A DNA stretch of 64,000 nt from Pomacea canaliculata (lineage: Eukaryota > Mollusca > Gastropoda > Architaenioglossa > Ampullariidae): positions 12,025,950 to 12,089,949 of the forward strand of contig NC_037596.1 in assembly GCF_003073045.1 (NCBI RefSeq), read 5' to 3'. The position numbers were made by a program, and so were the translations under genes. Below are positions 37,703 through 50,354 of this stretch, piece after piece. Each line of letters opens with the position of its first letter. Within the stretch, counting starts at the first letter, position 1. The notes beneath the pieces were generated by a model. It was not told the origin of the DNA. It worked only from the letters and a program-made list of their open reading frames with translations, and did no database searches.

Positions 37703-38229
37703 AATGCTTCCCTTTCGTCATTTTCTGTTTTGTTGACATATACAGGTGTGATTTAGAAAAAAAACCATTAAGATACTATTTCTCGTACCTCTTTGTCAAA
37801 ACAATACTAGTGGAATATGTTTTTGAGATGCATTTTACTCTCTTTCCAGCGATTGTTACTGAGCTCTTGCATCATCCTGTAATGCCTTATTTTAACTAGT
37901 GCTCTTCCCAGTTCTAAATAAACAGCTGAAAGTTGTATTGGTTTCATATATATATATATACTTAATTTTGTTTTCCATTTTGTTGAAAATTTTGCTAGAC
38001 AATAGAAAGATGCTTTTGAAAACATATAGTTAGCAGCTACTCTATTCGTAATCTCCTTAACCATGGCTTTGCTATTTGCCTCATGCCAAGAAAAAAAAGC
38101 GATTTCTTGTTAGTTTCTATGGGAGAGTTCTATTGTGTGATTTAGAATGATTTGTTTGAAAATCTTGTTTTATTCGGTGTTTTTTGGTGTGTTTTTTGTG
38201 GGAAATAAATGGATAGCTTTTTAATCTTT

Positions 38230-39530
38230 AAAATATGTTTTTGTGTTTATTCCTTATTACTCCTCGAGGAGCATAGGGCAGTAACAACACCTCGCCAGCG
38301 GACCCGGTATAGGGCAGCCCTTCCCTTCAGCTGGGCCCATGTTGTTCCGATGTCCGTTGCCTCGCTCTCTGCTGTTCTTTTCCAAGTTTGCTTCGGTCTC
38401 CCAACTCTCCTCTTCCTCTGAGGGTTCCAGTAAAGTGCCTGCCTGGCAATGGTGTCAGCTGGTTTGCGCAGGGTGTGTCCTATCCAGCTCCATCTGACCT
38501 CTTGGCTAGTGGCATTCTGGTTGTTGTTTTTTTTTCTACAGGCTGCTGTTGGAGTTCTTTTCATGCCATCTTATTCCAAGAATATGGCGTAAGCATTGGT
38601 TGGTAAAGGTCTACAGCTTGTTGTTGATAGTATTTGTCACTCTCCAGGTTTCAGAATAATACAGTAGGACTGCCTTCACATTGGTGTTGAAGATGCGGAT
38701 CTTACTGCGGAAGGGTAATGCTCGGGAGTTCCAAATGGACCACAGGCTGTTGAAAGCATGCCTGGCCTTGTTGATGGGGCTTTTGATGTCATCGTCCGCT
38801 CCTCCGTTCTTGTTGACAATGCTCCCAAATACTTCAAGCTATCTGTTTCCAGGATGTTCTCTCCTAGAAGCTGGATTGGGAATTCCTGCTTGTTATTGAT
38901 TCTTATTACTTTGTTATTCTTTTTGTTGACCTTTAAGCCATTCTTTCTGCTTCCTCCACTTGCTTACTCAGTTTGGTTTGTGCATGTTGCTGCCGCTGAG
39001 ATAGGAGACTAATGTCTTTTGCATAGCTTAGGTCCTCATGCCATTTGTGAAGGTCCACTGGATACTGGTGTTGTTGTCTTGGGTTGTCTTGTGCATAGTC
39101 CAGTCTGTGACCATTAGGAAGATTATCGGTGATAATATGCAACCCTGTCTTACGCTGGTCTTCATTACGAAAGTTTTAGTGAGTTTGCCACTGTGGATAA
39201 CTTGGCAGGACGAGTCTTCGTACAACCCATGAATAATGCTTATGAGCTTAGGTGGAATACCGTAGTGGATCATCAGCCTTCAGTTGACGTCCCGTCTACA
39301 CAGTCAAATGCTTTCTCAAAGTCGACAAAAGTTATATGAAGGGAGGGTTGACACTCAATAGACTGCTTAATGATGATACTGATGGTGACTATGTCGTCAG
39401 TGCATGACCTATCCTGACAAAACCGTGCCTGTTCTGATCTCAGTCCTTTGTCTTGATTTATGCACATGTTTGCTACTATGTATGGCAGTCTTTGATGCAA
39501 TCTGTGACATTTGTTAAAACACACTTATCC
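38230..39530 (-). mobile_element. LINE (non-LTR retrotransposon), 5'-truncated, decayed reverse transcriptase
   Basis: On the minus strand successive frames give reverse-transcriptase blocks: LRSEQARFCQDRSCTDDI, FVDFEKAFDCVD, YGIPPKLISIIHGLYED, SVRQGCILSPIIF. The 3' block (38564-38247) has VRWSWIGHTLRKPADTIARQ, RRVGRPKQTWKR, WAQL and a terminal LCSSRSNKE before the stop. This C-terminal pattern (WIGHxLR...GRPKxTW...LCSSRxNK) is common in mollusc LINEs of the RTE-like/endonuclease-RT type. Several frame changes show it is inactive; the 5' end is missing beyond about 39530. The clade assignment is tentative. Confidence 0.8.
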
Positions 39531-41244
39531 TTTATCAATCAAAATCATCCTCAAATGCCAGTAATATATTTAGAGAACACACAGATTATCTACCTAGAAA
39601 ACATGTATATTAATCATGAATCACAGGAATTTCACAGGAATGTATATATGTTTAAGGGCGACACAGTCCTCACACTGCATTCCCAGATAAAACTGACATA
39701 GAGCCCAATAAAAAAGAATTTTACATATTTTTTTTCTGGGCCCTAGATAGAAGTGCGACATGCCCTTCACCAACTTCGTAACACAGGACCCAGGTGTCCT
39801 CAGTTTTTCTGTGCAACAAAGAGTATTATTGTCTATCATTGTCTGATGTTGTTAGCACTAAATAGTCCCATGGGCTCAAAGCTTTTCTAAACAAATGGTA
39901 TACACACATGCCTGGCTCTCCTCTCAGCAAGTCCTTTTTTCCAGCTCAATAGAAATGCTTGGTATGCTTCCTTTGCAATACTGATTTTCATCTGCTGGCT
40001 AAGGATTCTTGCCAAAGATGAACTGTTGTTTTGAACATCCTCCTGTCGACCTGGCAAACAAAATATAAGCTTTTTTAAATGATTTTGAAAATATTTAAAA
40101 ATCTTTTTGCGTGCTTTTGCGATAGATTTAGAAAAGCAATTTTTTTAGTTGTAAAGTTGATTTCGTTTGATGAAAGGACGCTCGGTGCATTAGATGAGCA
40201 GTAGCTTTTCTTTTCCTTTGTATGGAAAATGTAGCTCTGTTACTTGGTCCTCAGCACGAATTACACTTACGATTCAAGGGGTCAGAAACAAAACAGAGAG
40301 AAACAGGGAATGGAGTATTTGACCTTAGACGGAAAATTTCCTAAATGTTTAAAGATTATCTAATCATTCCCTGATTCAAGGATTTTAAAATCCGGAAAGT
40401 GCGGAAATGAATTGTTCCTTGTGATAAGTGCAATGATTTTAAAGGAGCATCTCATATAGGGTGTAGTTTGAAAAATAAAACTGCTTGTTTCTGTAACATC
40501 AAAGCTGCTTTGGTCTTACTGAGGACCCGTGTAAATATTTTTTTATATGTACACATTTATTTACTTACTATTTCATTAAATCCAATTTTCATAAGCAGTT
40601 AATACATGAGAGAATTCAATGCGGACAAATACATGACAATATCTCTGTGCCCTTTTGGAAACCTTTACCTCATACAGATTTTTGCTGAGAATGCTAACGT
40701 GTATCTATTTTGATTGTATAATTTACACTTCACATTCTTTTTTCTCAAATGCTTACATTAATTCAACTTGCTTCACTAATGTGAAGGACCACTTAATAGT
40801 TTCAGATATTCATCAATACTCTTACCTTTTGTGTGGCGATTTGGTCTGCTCTTGACAACCACCTTTAACAAACCTTTTGTCGTTGTAAATATTTTAATCA
40901 GAGTTTGAATTTATGTGCAATATTAACCTTAGCTTCTCTGGAGTCAATGGTGAGAAGCAGAAGTACACATAATAAACAAAATTAATGGGTCGACAGAAAG
41001 CAGCGGTGTGTGACCTACAACCATCTTTTACATATATATATAACTGCAATTAAAGATGATAATCAACTCACATTACCAGACACTGTAATTCCATTAGAAA
41101 CGAATGATCACAGTAATGCATACTAGAAAAAGCTGGAAGTATTCCTGAATCATATATATATAGAGATATTTTGGAATCCGTTGTCCTGTGATTATTGTCA
41201 ACGTCGCTGTCATCAACATCATAAGCTTCTCCTGTCTTTACACG
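39531..41244. other. AT-rich sequence 3' of gene D, nothing firm
   Basis: No transmembrane or tail exon for gene D was found on the minus strand. A frame at 41240-41068 (VKTGEAYDVDDSDVDNN, acidic with tyrosines) follows an AAG acceptor but lies directly after the SINE tail and lacks other support. Confidence 0.35.
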
Positions 41245-41820
41245 AAAGCTTTGGTAGAGAAATAAATAAATAAAAGTTAGCTTGTACCTTATGTACCTTA
41301 TGAGCAATTTCAAGGCGCTTCACAAGTAACATCAGGGGAAGTCAGAATAAGGTGGCAACATAACAAAATGTTGTGGGTATGTAGCAGACCGTGTACTCCA
41401 TGCCTAAGGGCAGAGTTCATACACAACATGAACCTCAATAGGTAGTCCAAATATCAAACAAAAATATCAGTCATACAATTCACCATAGCAAATGCAGTTC
41501 CAAGTAGCACATCCAACAGATGGAACCAGTCGCACTGGCACGACGAATGAGCCCCAGCACAGGTTAAAGTTCACTGATACACAAAGGTCAAACGGACATG
41601 AAGCGGAACTGCGCCGACTGTCAAGTCTGCCCGCCGAAAAGGAACCGAAGCCACCGACACGGAAGAGGCTCCACATTTTCAAACACACGACAACAGGCAT
41701 ATTAAAATCATACACAACCATGTCCAACACGAGGAAGACATCAGATAAGACAAAAATACCACCGAGCTCTGCCTCCTACAGTCAGTTAGGCGAAGGGTCA
41801 TCACTGTTAAGTTAAAGTAT
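41245..41820 (-). mobile_element. SINE-1, near full-length
   Basis: Read on the minus strand it starts AGTGATGACCCTTCGCCTAA, passes through TTATCTGATGTCTTCCTCGTG and CGGTGGCTTCGGTTC, and ends with GCGCCTTGAAATTGC then a (TTTA)n tail. The same blocks in the same order make up the element at 52690-52844 plus 59591-59886. Length is about 570 bp. It sits where the transmembrane exon of gene D would be expected by comparison with A and C. Its reverse strand carries a 107-codon open frame that looks protein-like but belongs to the repeat. Confidence 0.75.
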
Positions 41821-42198
41821 ATACAAAATTTAAAAACATTAGTATATCGACAAGTATGTTCAATTTTAAATATCAGTAACAACAATATGTGGCATATTTC
41901 TTAGTGCTCTATCCCGCTACCCATTGATTCTCACAGGCCATTAAACCAAGAATAATTTATGTAGGTATGCCAGAGCTTATTATCTCCTGTGTATATTTAC
42001 ATTAAATAATCATTTGTTTGTTTTAGAATATATTTGCATTAGCATGTAAGGAAAGCAGTATAAATACATGCTTCGAATTGTGCATGCCTGGTATTTCACT
42101 CACTGTTACTCGGATGCTAGTCCTATTATTATGTTTCTGTATATTTTGCAGCAAATGTTCATAGATGTTTACTACCTAGCAGTAAAAAGTATGCTTAC

Positions 42199-44545
42199 TT
42201 TCACCATAAATGATGCTCAGTATAGTGTTGGCAGAACCTTTTTCATTTCGAAGATTCAGTGTCCAGTTCCCTTGGGTAATACTTGCTTGTTTGTGTAGAT
42301 AAACGCTCAGGACGAGATTCGGTGGTTTACCGCTAAGGATGCAGCTTAGTCCTCTGATGTTGTTGTTGTTGTTGCTGCTGCTGTCGTCGTCTGAAACCAC
42401 TGGTGTCAAGTGGCATTCAGTGAACGCTGCCGTGTGAGCCTTAACATGATATGTTAGCTCTTCAAAAGATCGTAGATTAACGATTTTCATTTTTTCAAGA
42501 AACTGAGGAGGACCTGTGACAAATTAACCATTTAAATTAAATTTATCTCTGCACTTTAATTACGGCAAAAATTACGTAAAATATTAATTCAACAGCTCAT
42601 TATTAATAAACTGAACCCACATTAGAAATAAACCATTGCTACTGTTTGAGACATCAGAAAACAACGTAACATTGAGACACAATTTTTTAAGACTCCATTT
42701 TGTAAGGATACTTTATATTTATTAAGTATTTCTTGTATAATTATACTTTCATCATTAGTACTATTTACTGCATAGCGTTAAAGCTTAGTCCTCTTTAACA
42801 CAGTTGTGGGAATTTGAAACCTCGATACTCCCAGGAACATAAAGATGGTTTCACAGGCCAAGGCACAAAAAAAACATTTTCGACAGCGTCTGGGATCAAA
42901 GACATTGTCTCATACCCAGGCATGCAATTATATTTCTCGCACGAATATGGAAAAAAAGGGGGAGGGAATTCACATTCTCATATGCATTCACATTAAAAAC
43001 ACATGTATCAAACTCTAGGCATGCAGTAGCAAGCTCTTGCTTAGATATAGAGACAAACAGTGGATCTCAAAGACATGCCTATCAGTCTGTGCACAAAATA
43101 AACAGGTTACTGAACTTATTGTGAGGTAGATGATATAAAAACTCAAGTCATACTTACACCTGACCAGAAAGGAGACTGATCTGTTCCGTGTCGACCTGCT
43201 TCCTTCGCAGCTGACCACTGGCCAGTCGTGTTTGCACCAGACAGTGAGTGAATAGCTGAGATGTTCTTCATTACCAGCAGATTTAATTTCATATCTATAT
43301 TTATCCAGAAGCTGAAAACTGATTTGGGGGTTGCCTTTGTCAAATACGCAGAAAATATCGGTCTTTTTGCCTTCCTCAATAATGTAATCACCATCAACCT
43401 CGTGTCCGTCGACGGTCAGACTTGAAACATTAGGTGGGTCTAACACACACACACACAGAGAAATATATACAAACAAACGTACACACACACACGATAATAA
43501 ATACACTTGAGGAAGCACATTTAGTAATTATCAATACATACATAAGTAAACGTTTGAAAGCATACTGTATGATTAAATCTTTCTATCCGGTAATTATATT
43601 TTGGAATATTTTGGGAGTATTTAAAGATTATTAATTAAAAAAAATAAGAAAGAAATTACATGTGACTAAAACCAGTTCTGAATATGTCCATGTATTTAAA
43701 TAAAATTGTATAGATAAATAGAGAGAGAGAAATAGCTTACTCACAAAGTACATTAACATGGATGATTCGCTTTGGTTTGGCAATCCCGCCTCTCCCTAGA
43801 GACAGCACCATCACACTCAGTGACCTCGTGATGACCTGAGAAATGTAGATGTCTAAAGCCATCACAGACCTGCTGACATTTCGTTGTTCCCAGTAGCAGC
43901 TAACTCCTTTCTTTTGGCTCCTGTCGTGGCCAACCATGGTCATAGAGTCCTTGTCACGAATAAAGCTGCATGCAGTTTTTAAAGAGTTCTCTTCACAAAC
44001 TTGATAAACGAAGTTAACTGTCTCTGGTGTTGCCGTAATGTCGACAGTATAGTTGGTGTTAATAGAACCATTTTCTTCTTCGGAAAGGGTGTCAGTAAAA
44101 TTAGATAGTCCACCTAAAAACAGAAAAGCCTAGTATTAAATTAGTTTTCTAGTTCTACCCTGAATTCCTCTTTGTATAAACTTTCTAAAAAAATTGAATT
44201 TGTTGTTTTAGTATTAAAATGGGCTTTTTCTTTTTGAGGATGAAAAATCGTTTGGCTTGATATTGTAAGTTCTAATGGCATGCTATTAAAGAAAAACAAA
44301 ATTTAACAGAAATTGCCAGAAATTTTGCACGAACAATCAGCCTGCTCATCATACTTACTGAAAAATGAGCTACAAATTTAGTCTAAAATAGTTTACAGAG
44401 AAATTGGCCAAAATAATTCAGTCGAGGATTAGCACGCTGCATCAAAACGTTTATAGTGTCAGAACTTACAGGTCGAGGCAAGTACTTTTTTCTGCAATAA
44501 CAAAAGTAGAAAACAAACGCCAACAGTTCTCCAGGACGCGCTCAT
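42199..44545 (-). CDS. Gene D: three-Ig-domain receptor-like gene, 3' end not found
   Basis: Exons: 44545-44470 (signal peptide MSASWRTVGVCFLLLLLQKK), 44113-43745 (Ig1), 43439-43158 (Ig2), 42513-42199 (Ig3). All junctions are GT-AG and phase 1 with no internal stop (347 codons plus 1 nt). Ig1 includes VCEENSLKTACSF, GVSCYWEQ and SQVITRSLSVMV, matching gene C. Ig2 has VDGHEVDG, FDKGNPQISF, CKHDWPVVSCEG and NRSVSFLVR. Ig3 begins PPQFLE and has LSGKPPNLVL and GNWTLNLRNEKGSA. After the intact donor at 42198 (GTAAGCAT) I found no TM exon down to about 37000; a SINE and LINE lie there. D may be truncated, secreted through a short unrecognised exon, or have a distant tail. It is closest to C in the first two domains. 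Confidence 0.75.
42358..42393 (-). repeat. Trinucleotide run encoding a Asp-Ser-Asn tract in Ig3 of gene D
   Basis: A (GTT)n(GCT)n(GTC)n run, read on the minus strand, encodes DDSSSNNNNN between two conserved strands of Ig3. A, B and C lack it, so it is a recent in-frame microsatellite expansion in a surface loop. Confidence 0.85.
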
Positions 44546-47500
44546 GTTGAAGGTCCGGAACCGTTTGTCGGGGATAGTTAATTTTAATGTAGATATTTCC
44601 TTGAAAGGTTACAAGGAACACTGCCGGTGTCATTGAAAAGTCAAGACCTCATTAACCCGTTACATTGTTCTTCGTTGTTTTCGCAGTTACAGTTCACTCC
44701 AGTGGCACAGCAAACTTCACTGCATTTCCCTGATAATATAGAATTACTTGTTGCTAAACCTCAGTTTGTTAGTGAGATTGTCCTTTAGTAAGGAAACCAC
44801 CATTTGGGTTTACGTAACATTATAAATGCAATCAATTCATTTGATAATGAAAACGATCATTCCTACCAGTTTTAATGGACATACAGTATCTATTTGTCAT
44901 ACTCTAATTTATTTGTACGAAATACATTAAATGAAGCAAGATGCGATTGATAATGTAGTTTATTACAAGCATACAATGCAAATAAAATAATTGAGGGAAA
45001 TATAAATAATGTTTTGCTTTGAAAATGAAACTTAATAATATATTTAGAAGCGAAAGAAGATAAAGATGGAAAGGTGTCAGTGACTAACTAGTCAGACCGA
45101 CTAGTGCAAAACTTGGTGTCCTCTTTGTTTTCACATCTGATACAAAAACTGAAACTGAAGACTGTTCAAGGAAAACAGACCATAGATATTATAATGAGGA
45201 GAAGAGAAAAGGGAGGTTCTAATAGTCAATTAACAAGGAAGGATACTGGAAGTAAATGTGGGAAAAGACAATAAAAATCAAACAATGTGTAAAATATTAA
45301 TAAGGAAATGAGTTAACACCTTGTACATGTCTGAAACCTACTATGGGAAAACATCTAGGCTGAACCTGTGCTGTCGCTAAAGTACAATAAAATGTTCCCT
45401 AGCATCAAACACTTGTTACAATTCTTGTAAAAGAAACTGATTTTGTGTCAAAAGAGTAGGTGTGATTTTCACATATTAGGGTCATATAGTTCTTGCACAC
45501 AGAGGATATAGTTTAGCTACATACATCAGTACCAGATCTCACATTTTGCTAATTTTTGAACAGTGATTACATTGTCACCTTGTATAGGGATTCTTATGTC
45601 AAATTGTTAATTTGGGGTGAAGTGAAGTAAGCGAAGTGTTGCCTCTGTGTCCACACGAGCCTTTTCTGTAGAGAGAGACAGCTGACACTTGATAGTTTAA
45701 TAAGCCAATGTGTTCTGAAAACTATTCAGCATTCTGTCCACAGTAAGTGTATAACGACGGCTTATGCTCAAATCACCCGCTTTGATCCCTTAAAATTAAT
45801 AAGAGGCATTGAAGTAGATGAAAGGAACACTCTTCCTTAAATTTTGACTGAACGTCTACATTGTACTTATATTGCCGAACTCGATCTTGTTTGCCTCCCG
45901 CATGCTTTGATATTGCATCAAAATTCAACCATCAAAGTTTCTCTCATTCTCTCTCTCTCTCGTTCCCGTTTTTTTATAGTTAAAGTATACTGAAGCAGTA
46001 TGCAGAATTACAGAGAACATTCTTCATTGCTCGCATTTAAACAGAAAGCAATTGATAGTTTAGAGATCTTATCAACATTCATCGCTCAGCCAGAAATCTG
46101 AAACTGAAACTTCACACGGAAAGTACATAATTAAGGTTTATTTCATTTGACTGAGTCAGAGTATACCTCGAGGATTCCATTTTTATTACATCTCACTCAA
46201 TTAATTAAGGCTCTACGTCTAGATTAAAACGCCAACAAAAATATGAACTAAATAAAAAAAATTAAAAAATAACAGCAAACAAAAGTGATTAACGCTTAAC
46301 AGTAAACCCCTATATGTTTTTGATTAAATAAAATTTACGTGGGGAACGTCTGGCTTTGAAGCCTCCACCGTCAAGTCCCGAGCTCCACCAAAGAACCACA
46401 TTTATCCGCTATAGTAATTAACTACCTGATGCTTCTCATCTGCTAAACTGCCAGTGTGGAGTAACCTTCATGTAGCTCAACAAATAATTGTGACAGGAGA
46501 ACCCACTTGTCTTAAGTTTGTTTCACAAAGACTTTGCAAAATTAAAGTGTTTGAAATAAACAAGTGTTTTCTTCTATTGCTCTTCCTTTATAATGTGCTG
46601 TGTGACTAAAGTTGCCTTCTGCACACACCATTTTTGTTGCAAACATTCATCACTTTGATTTAAAATACTTTGAGGTTTTCTATGGAAATACATCTGTAGA
46701 AATAGCTGGGCATGCTGCTGCATGCTGTTAATCTGCATATATGACTCTGATGACTGATCCATTGCTAGTACTCTTGAGTAACAGTTGCTTGTGTTGTGGT
46801 AGCAAGATGGCCACTCAAGCAGCTCAAAGAAGTGAATAACCTCATATGCAAATGACCAGTTAGTATCAAAGAATGGACAAGCATCTATTTGTTAAATTTT
46901 TTCCCCTGCCACAATGGTCACACTGCTAATGTCATTTCATCTAGTGTATTCTTCCCAACCCCAGGTTAAAAGACTTAATTATATACCACAAACATCTGTT
47001 AATTTTAATACATTACAAAAGATATGTGTATTGTAATTATTGTATAATACCTGAGAACTTTCAAGTAAATTAAGATTTTACAAAATTCTGCTGTATTTCT
47101 TATATAGTATACCTATACTTTTCCTCTGACAAACAACACTCTCAAAAATCCCTAATCCAATCATGCGAAGGACAATCCTAGAAAAAATATTCTCCATTAT
47201 TTAATGCTTTTGATCTTCTGTGACAGTGGTTGCTATTGTGACAACAGTGCATTGGTAAAATTGCATCAAAATGAACCCCATGACAGCTTGCATAAGGACC
47301 TTCTGGAAGCCAATGTGCATAAACGTTTGTGTGTGCATGGGTGGGGGTGTGTAGGCATGAATGGAGAGATTGTGCTTATATGCCTGTGTATTATGTCACT
47401 CTGTGTTTCTAACATTGCAAGCATCTGTATATACATATTATGTATATTAAATGCTTAAAGGATAGCTACTGCTGCTGCGATATAATCCTTTATAAATATT

Positions 47501-50354
47501 TTTGTAGTTATAATTATGATTTTTTTTAAATATATGATTATAAAGTGCTTATATTTCCAGGTGGCATGATAATAATTACAATATTAATACAAAGTTAGAA
47601 AACTAATAAATTTTTGGTATTCAGTATTAGTATTAAATCTCCTTAATTGCCATCTGTGATTAACCCATAACAATCATATTGATTGCATTTTTCCTTTTTA
47701 ACCTACTAGATGGAATCTTTTAACAATTATTGCAAACCACATGTCCTTTTCTTTTTGTCAGTATTGAGAATTTAATGCTTATAGTGGTTTATAACTCAGG
47801 CAACACCAGGTACACCACAAGGGACACAAATATGATATTCATATCTGGCTTATTGTCTTGTTCACACACAATGTAACATTCGTTTTCCTAATTTCTATGC
47901 CCTAGTCCTATTTCACACAAAATTCTTCATGTGATTCATTAATTTTATTTACTTTGTCAGCACAATTATACTATACTTCCATGGAATTATAGTCTTGCGC
48001 TAAGATTGGATTATCTTCATTATCTCCCTTGGACCAGTTGGTGAGAAAAGTTGTCTGCAGTAAACTTTCGAGTGCAGGATAGCAGGTATTTATATTCTTA
48101 GATATCGTACACTAGGCAGCAGCACAAAATGTAGAATAAGACAACAATCTAACAACAAACTTATTTACATCAGTAAACATTAGGACTGTTGAGAACTGGG
48201 TTGCAGCAGAACACAGCGACAGAGGGCAGGTCGACTTTTAACATGCAGTGATCAGTGGTTGAGGAGCTCTTGGTGGGGATGCTGTGGTTTAATTTACTGT
48301 CATACTGTCGGAGCCAAACGCACACACACACACAAATAAAGTTTTACAATCACGAGTTTGAACATCTACACTTATTTCTGCTATCTTAGTGGAGATATGT
48401 TTATTTGGGCAAACATCTCAAAATGATTTTTTTAGCGAGCATATGTGCACACTAATATGGGCATATGTTTGTTTTTATCTGTTGTGTGTCATGAAGCACA
48501 CCCAAGTGGTTGCATGTTACTGAGAGAATGTTTACGTGAATGTGTATGTGTGAAATCTATGTATGCTTTAACTCTTTATTGCATCTGTCAATCAATGTAC
48601 AGCAGCATTAAATTTTAGATGGAAAATTATTTAATTTATGAGTTTAAAAGAACTGAAATTATTTTTGTATTTGTTATATGATTTAGTGCAAATGTTTCTT
48701 AATTCACATGTGATTTGCTTTACACTGAAATATATAAGCACTGCATGTTAATGATATCACAGTATTTTTGTCTCTTTCACACACATCCATCACACTAAAC
48801 ACCATCTCAGAAAGAAACTTAAACTTAAGTTGTTACTTTGCGTCAGTCATTAATATGATCTCTTCTAGTACACGCTGGCCGAATCACGTTATCTTAAATG
48901 AATCCAGAACAATATCTAACCATGAACGTGTATTATAAGTTCGTGATCTAACCAGCTATTCCTTTTGGTTGCAATTAAATCAGTGTCGATACAATTTGCC
49001 TTTCTTTTATTTTACGCTTTACATTTACAGTCCCTTTTACATTAAAAGAACTTTATATTTTACACAAATTTTATTCACTCAGTCAAATGAATTTTAATTA
49101 ATTAAACTCTTTTATGAAATAATGTCTTGCACAGATACCAATGTATTTCCCTTTGACCAGTAAGTGCAAGAATAAGTCTCCCCCCCCCCCCCCAACAAAA
49201 AAAAAAAAGAAAATATTGAATGTAATCCAGAGGGTATTTATACAGATGTCCTACAGTAGAAGTCAACGAAGAATGTGAGGACAGGTCTGTTTGTGGTTCA
49301 GAAGCTCTAATTAAGTAGAGATGTAATTCACCCTCTAACAACCTGAACCTCGATCTCACACACACAAACACACATTTAAAGCATCTTACAAGAACAGATA
49401 TGCACACCTACATGTTCTAATCTTTGTGGATATTTGAATATTTATCCAACTTCAAACGTTTGTGATTAAGTGGTTTTGTCCAAACGTGCACACTACAGTG
49501 AGTGTTGTATGTCTGTTGATATTTAGAAATGTTTCAATATTCATATATGCAAACTCATATACATATAAACAGATATGCATACGTATGCAGTCATACATAA
49601 ATGAATATGCAAGAGCATTGAAATGGCTATATCTTTTCTAGAGAAAGTTTATATTTGTATGATGTGTGTCAAATCTTGTGTGCACACTGTTTTTCAGGTG
49701 TGTAAGTGTGCCTTGTTTAAATATCTGTCCAAGTTAGCTTGTGGATGTGTGCACACTATTGTGTGCATATGCATCCATGTTGTGTTTGTGAGGGAATATA
49801 CATATGAGGCACAATCTGTAAACTCATATGGATAAGAACAGACATGAATATATATGTACACATCGATATAAAGCAGTCAAATAGTATGAAATAAGCAACC
49901 ATATTCAAGTGGTTAGACATGACAGAATGTTTGTTTATATGTATGTTTATGTGTTTACCATTGTGTATATGTGCATCAACCAGTAAAACAGAAGTAAAGA
50001 TCTACTAATCATAAACAATTCACCACCAAACAAACACACCCACAATTGTAAGGAAAAGGAAGAATTTGTCACACCAATCCTATTTATTGTCCACCAAAAC
50101 AGACTCATTGCAAAAATGCTGCTAGCATTGAGTTTACTCGGTAACTAACTTACTAAACAAGAAGTAAGTAGATTAAAATGTGTCATTCATTAAATATCTC
50201 CATTGCAATGTTTGTGTTCTAAAATATGTAAAGAAAATAATAAATTTACTTTTATTGTGATTTAATGGACAGCAACAGAAGATTTTAAGTAGAAAATTAG
50301 TTTTAACACAAAAAGGAAGCAAGTCTGGAGGCCAGTTTGAAATCTACAGTTGTT
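44546..50354. other. Long intergenic region, no gene recognised
   Basis: Nearly 6 kb of AT-rich sequence. It holds short TC and CA runs (45948-45962, 48322-48336), a C14 run followed by a long A run near 49180-49207, and only short open frames without domains. Because the block to its right is a copy of bases 1-3826, this sequence may correspond to whatever lies left of the window; that cannot be checked here. Confidence 0.5.
49180..49207 (+). repeat. Homopolymer pair C14 / poly(A)
   Basis: Fourteen C, then AACA and a run of A. This is a likely site of sequencing or assembly length error. Confidence 0.9.

Noticed and set aside
41068-41240. Acidic tyrosine-containing minus-strand frame (EAYDVDDSDVDNN) as tail of gene D
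   Set aside because: Only a weak acceptor, directly after the SINE tail, and no TM exon to join it to.
41492-41815. 107-codon plus-strand frame, polar and tail-like (ends ASYSQLGEGSSLLS), first taken for a receptor cytoplasmic tail
   Set aside because: It is the reverse strand of SINE-1: the minus strand matches the element at 52690-59886 block by block, and a similar 'tail' at 17550-17630 is another SINE-1 fragment.
42092-42099. Acceptor after gene D Ig3 leading to a short frame starting MSEIPGMHNSK, with the same MSE as gene A's TM exon
   Set aside because: The frame is AT-rich, short and lacks a convincing TM segment; the three-residue match is likely chance.
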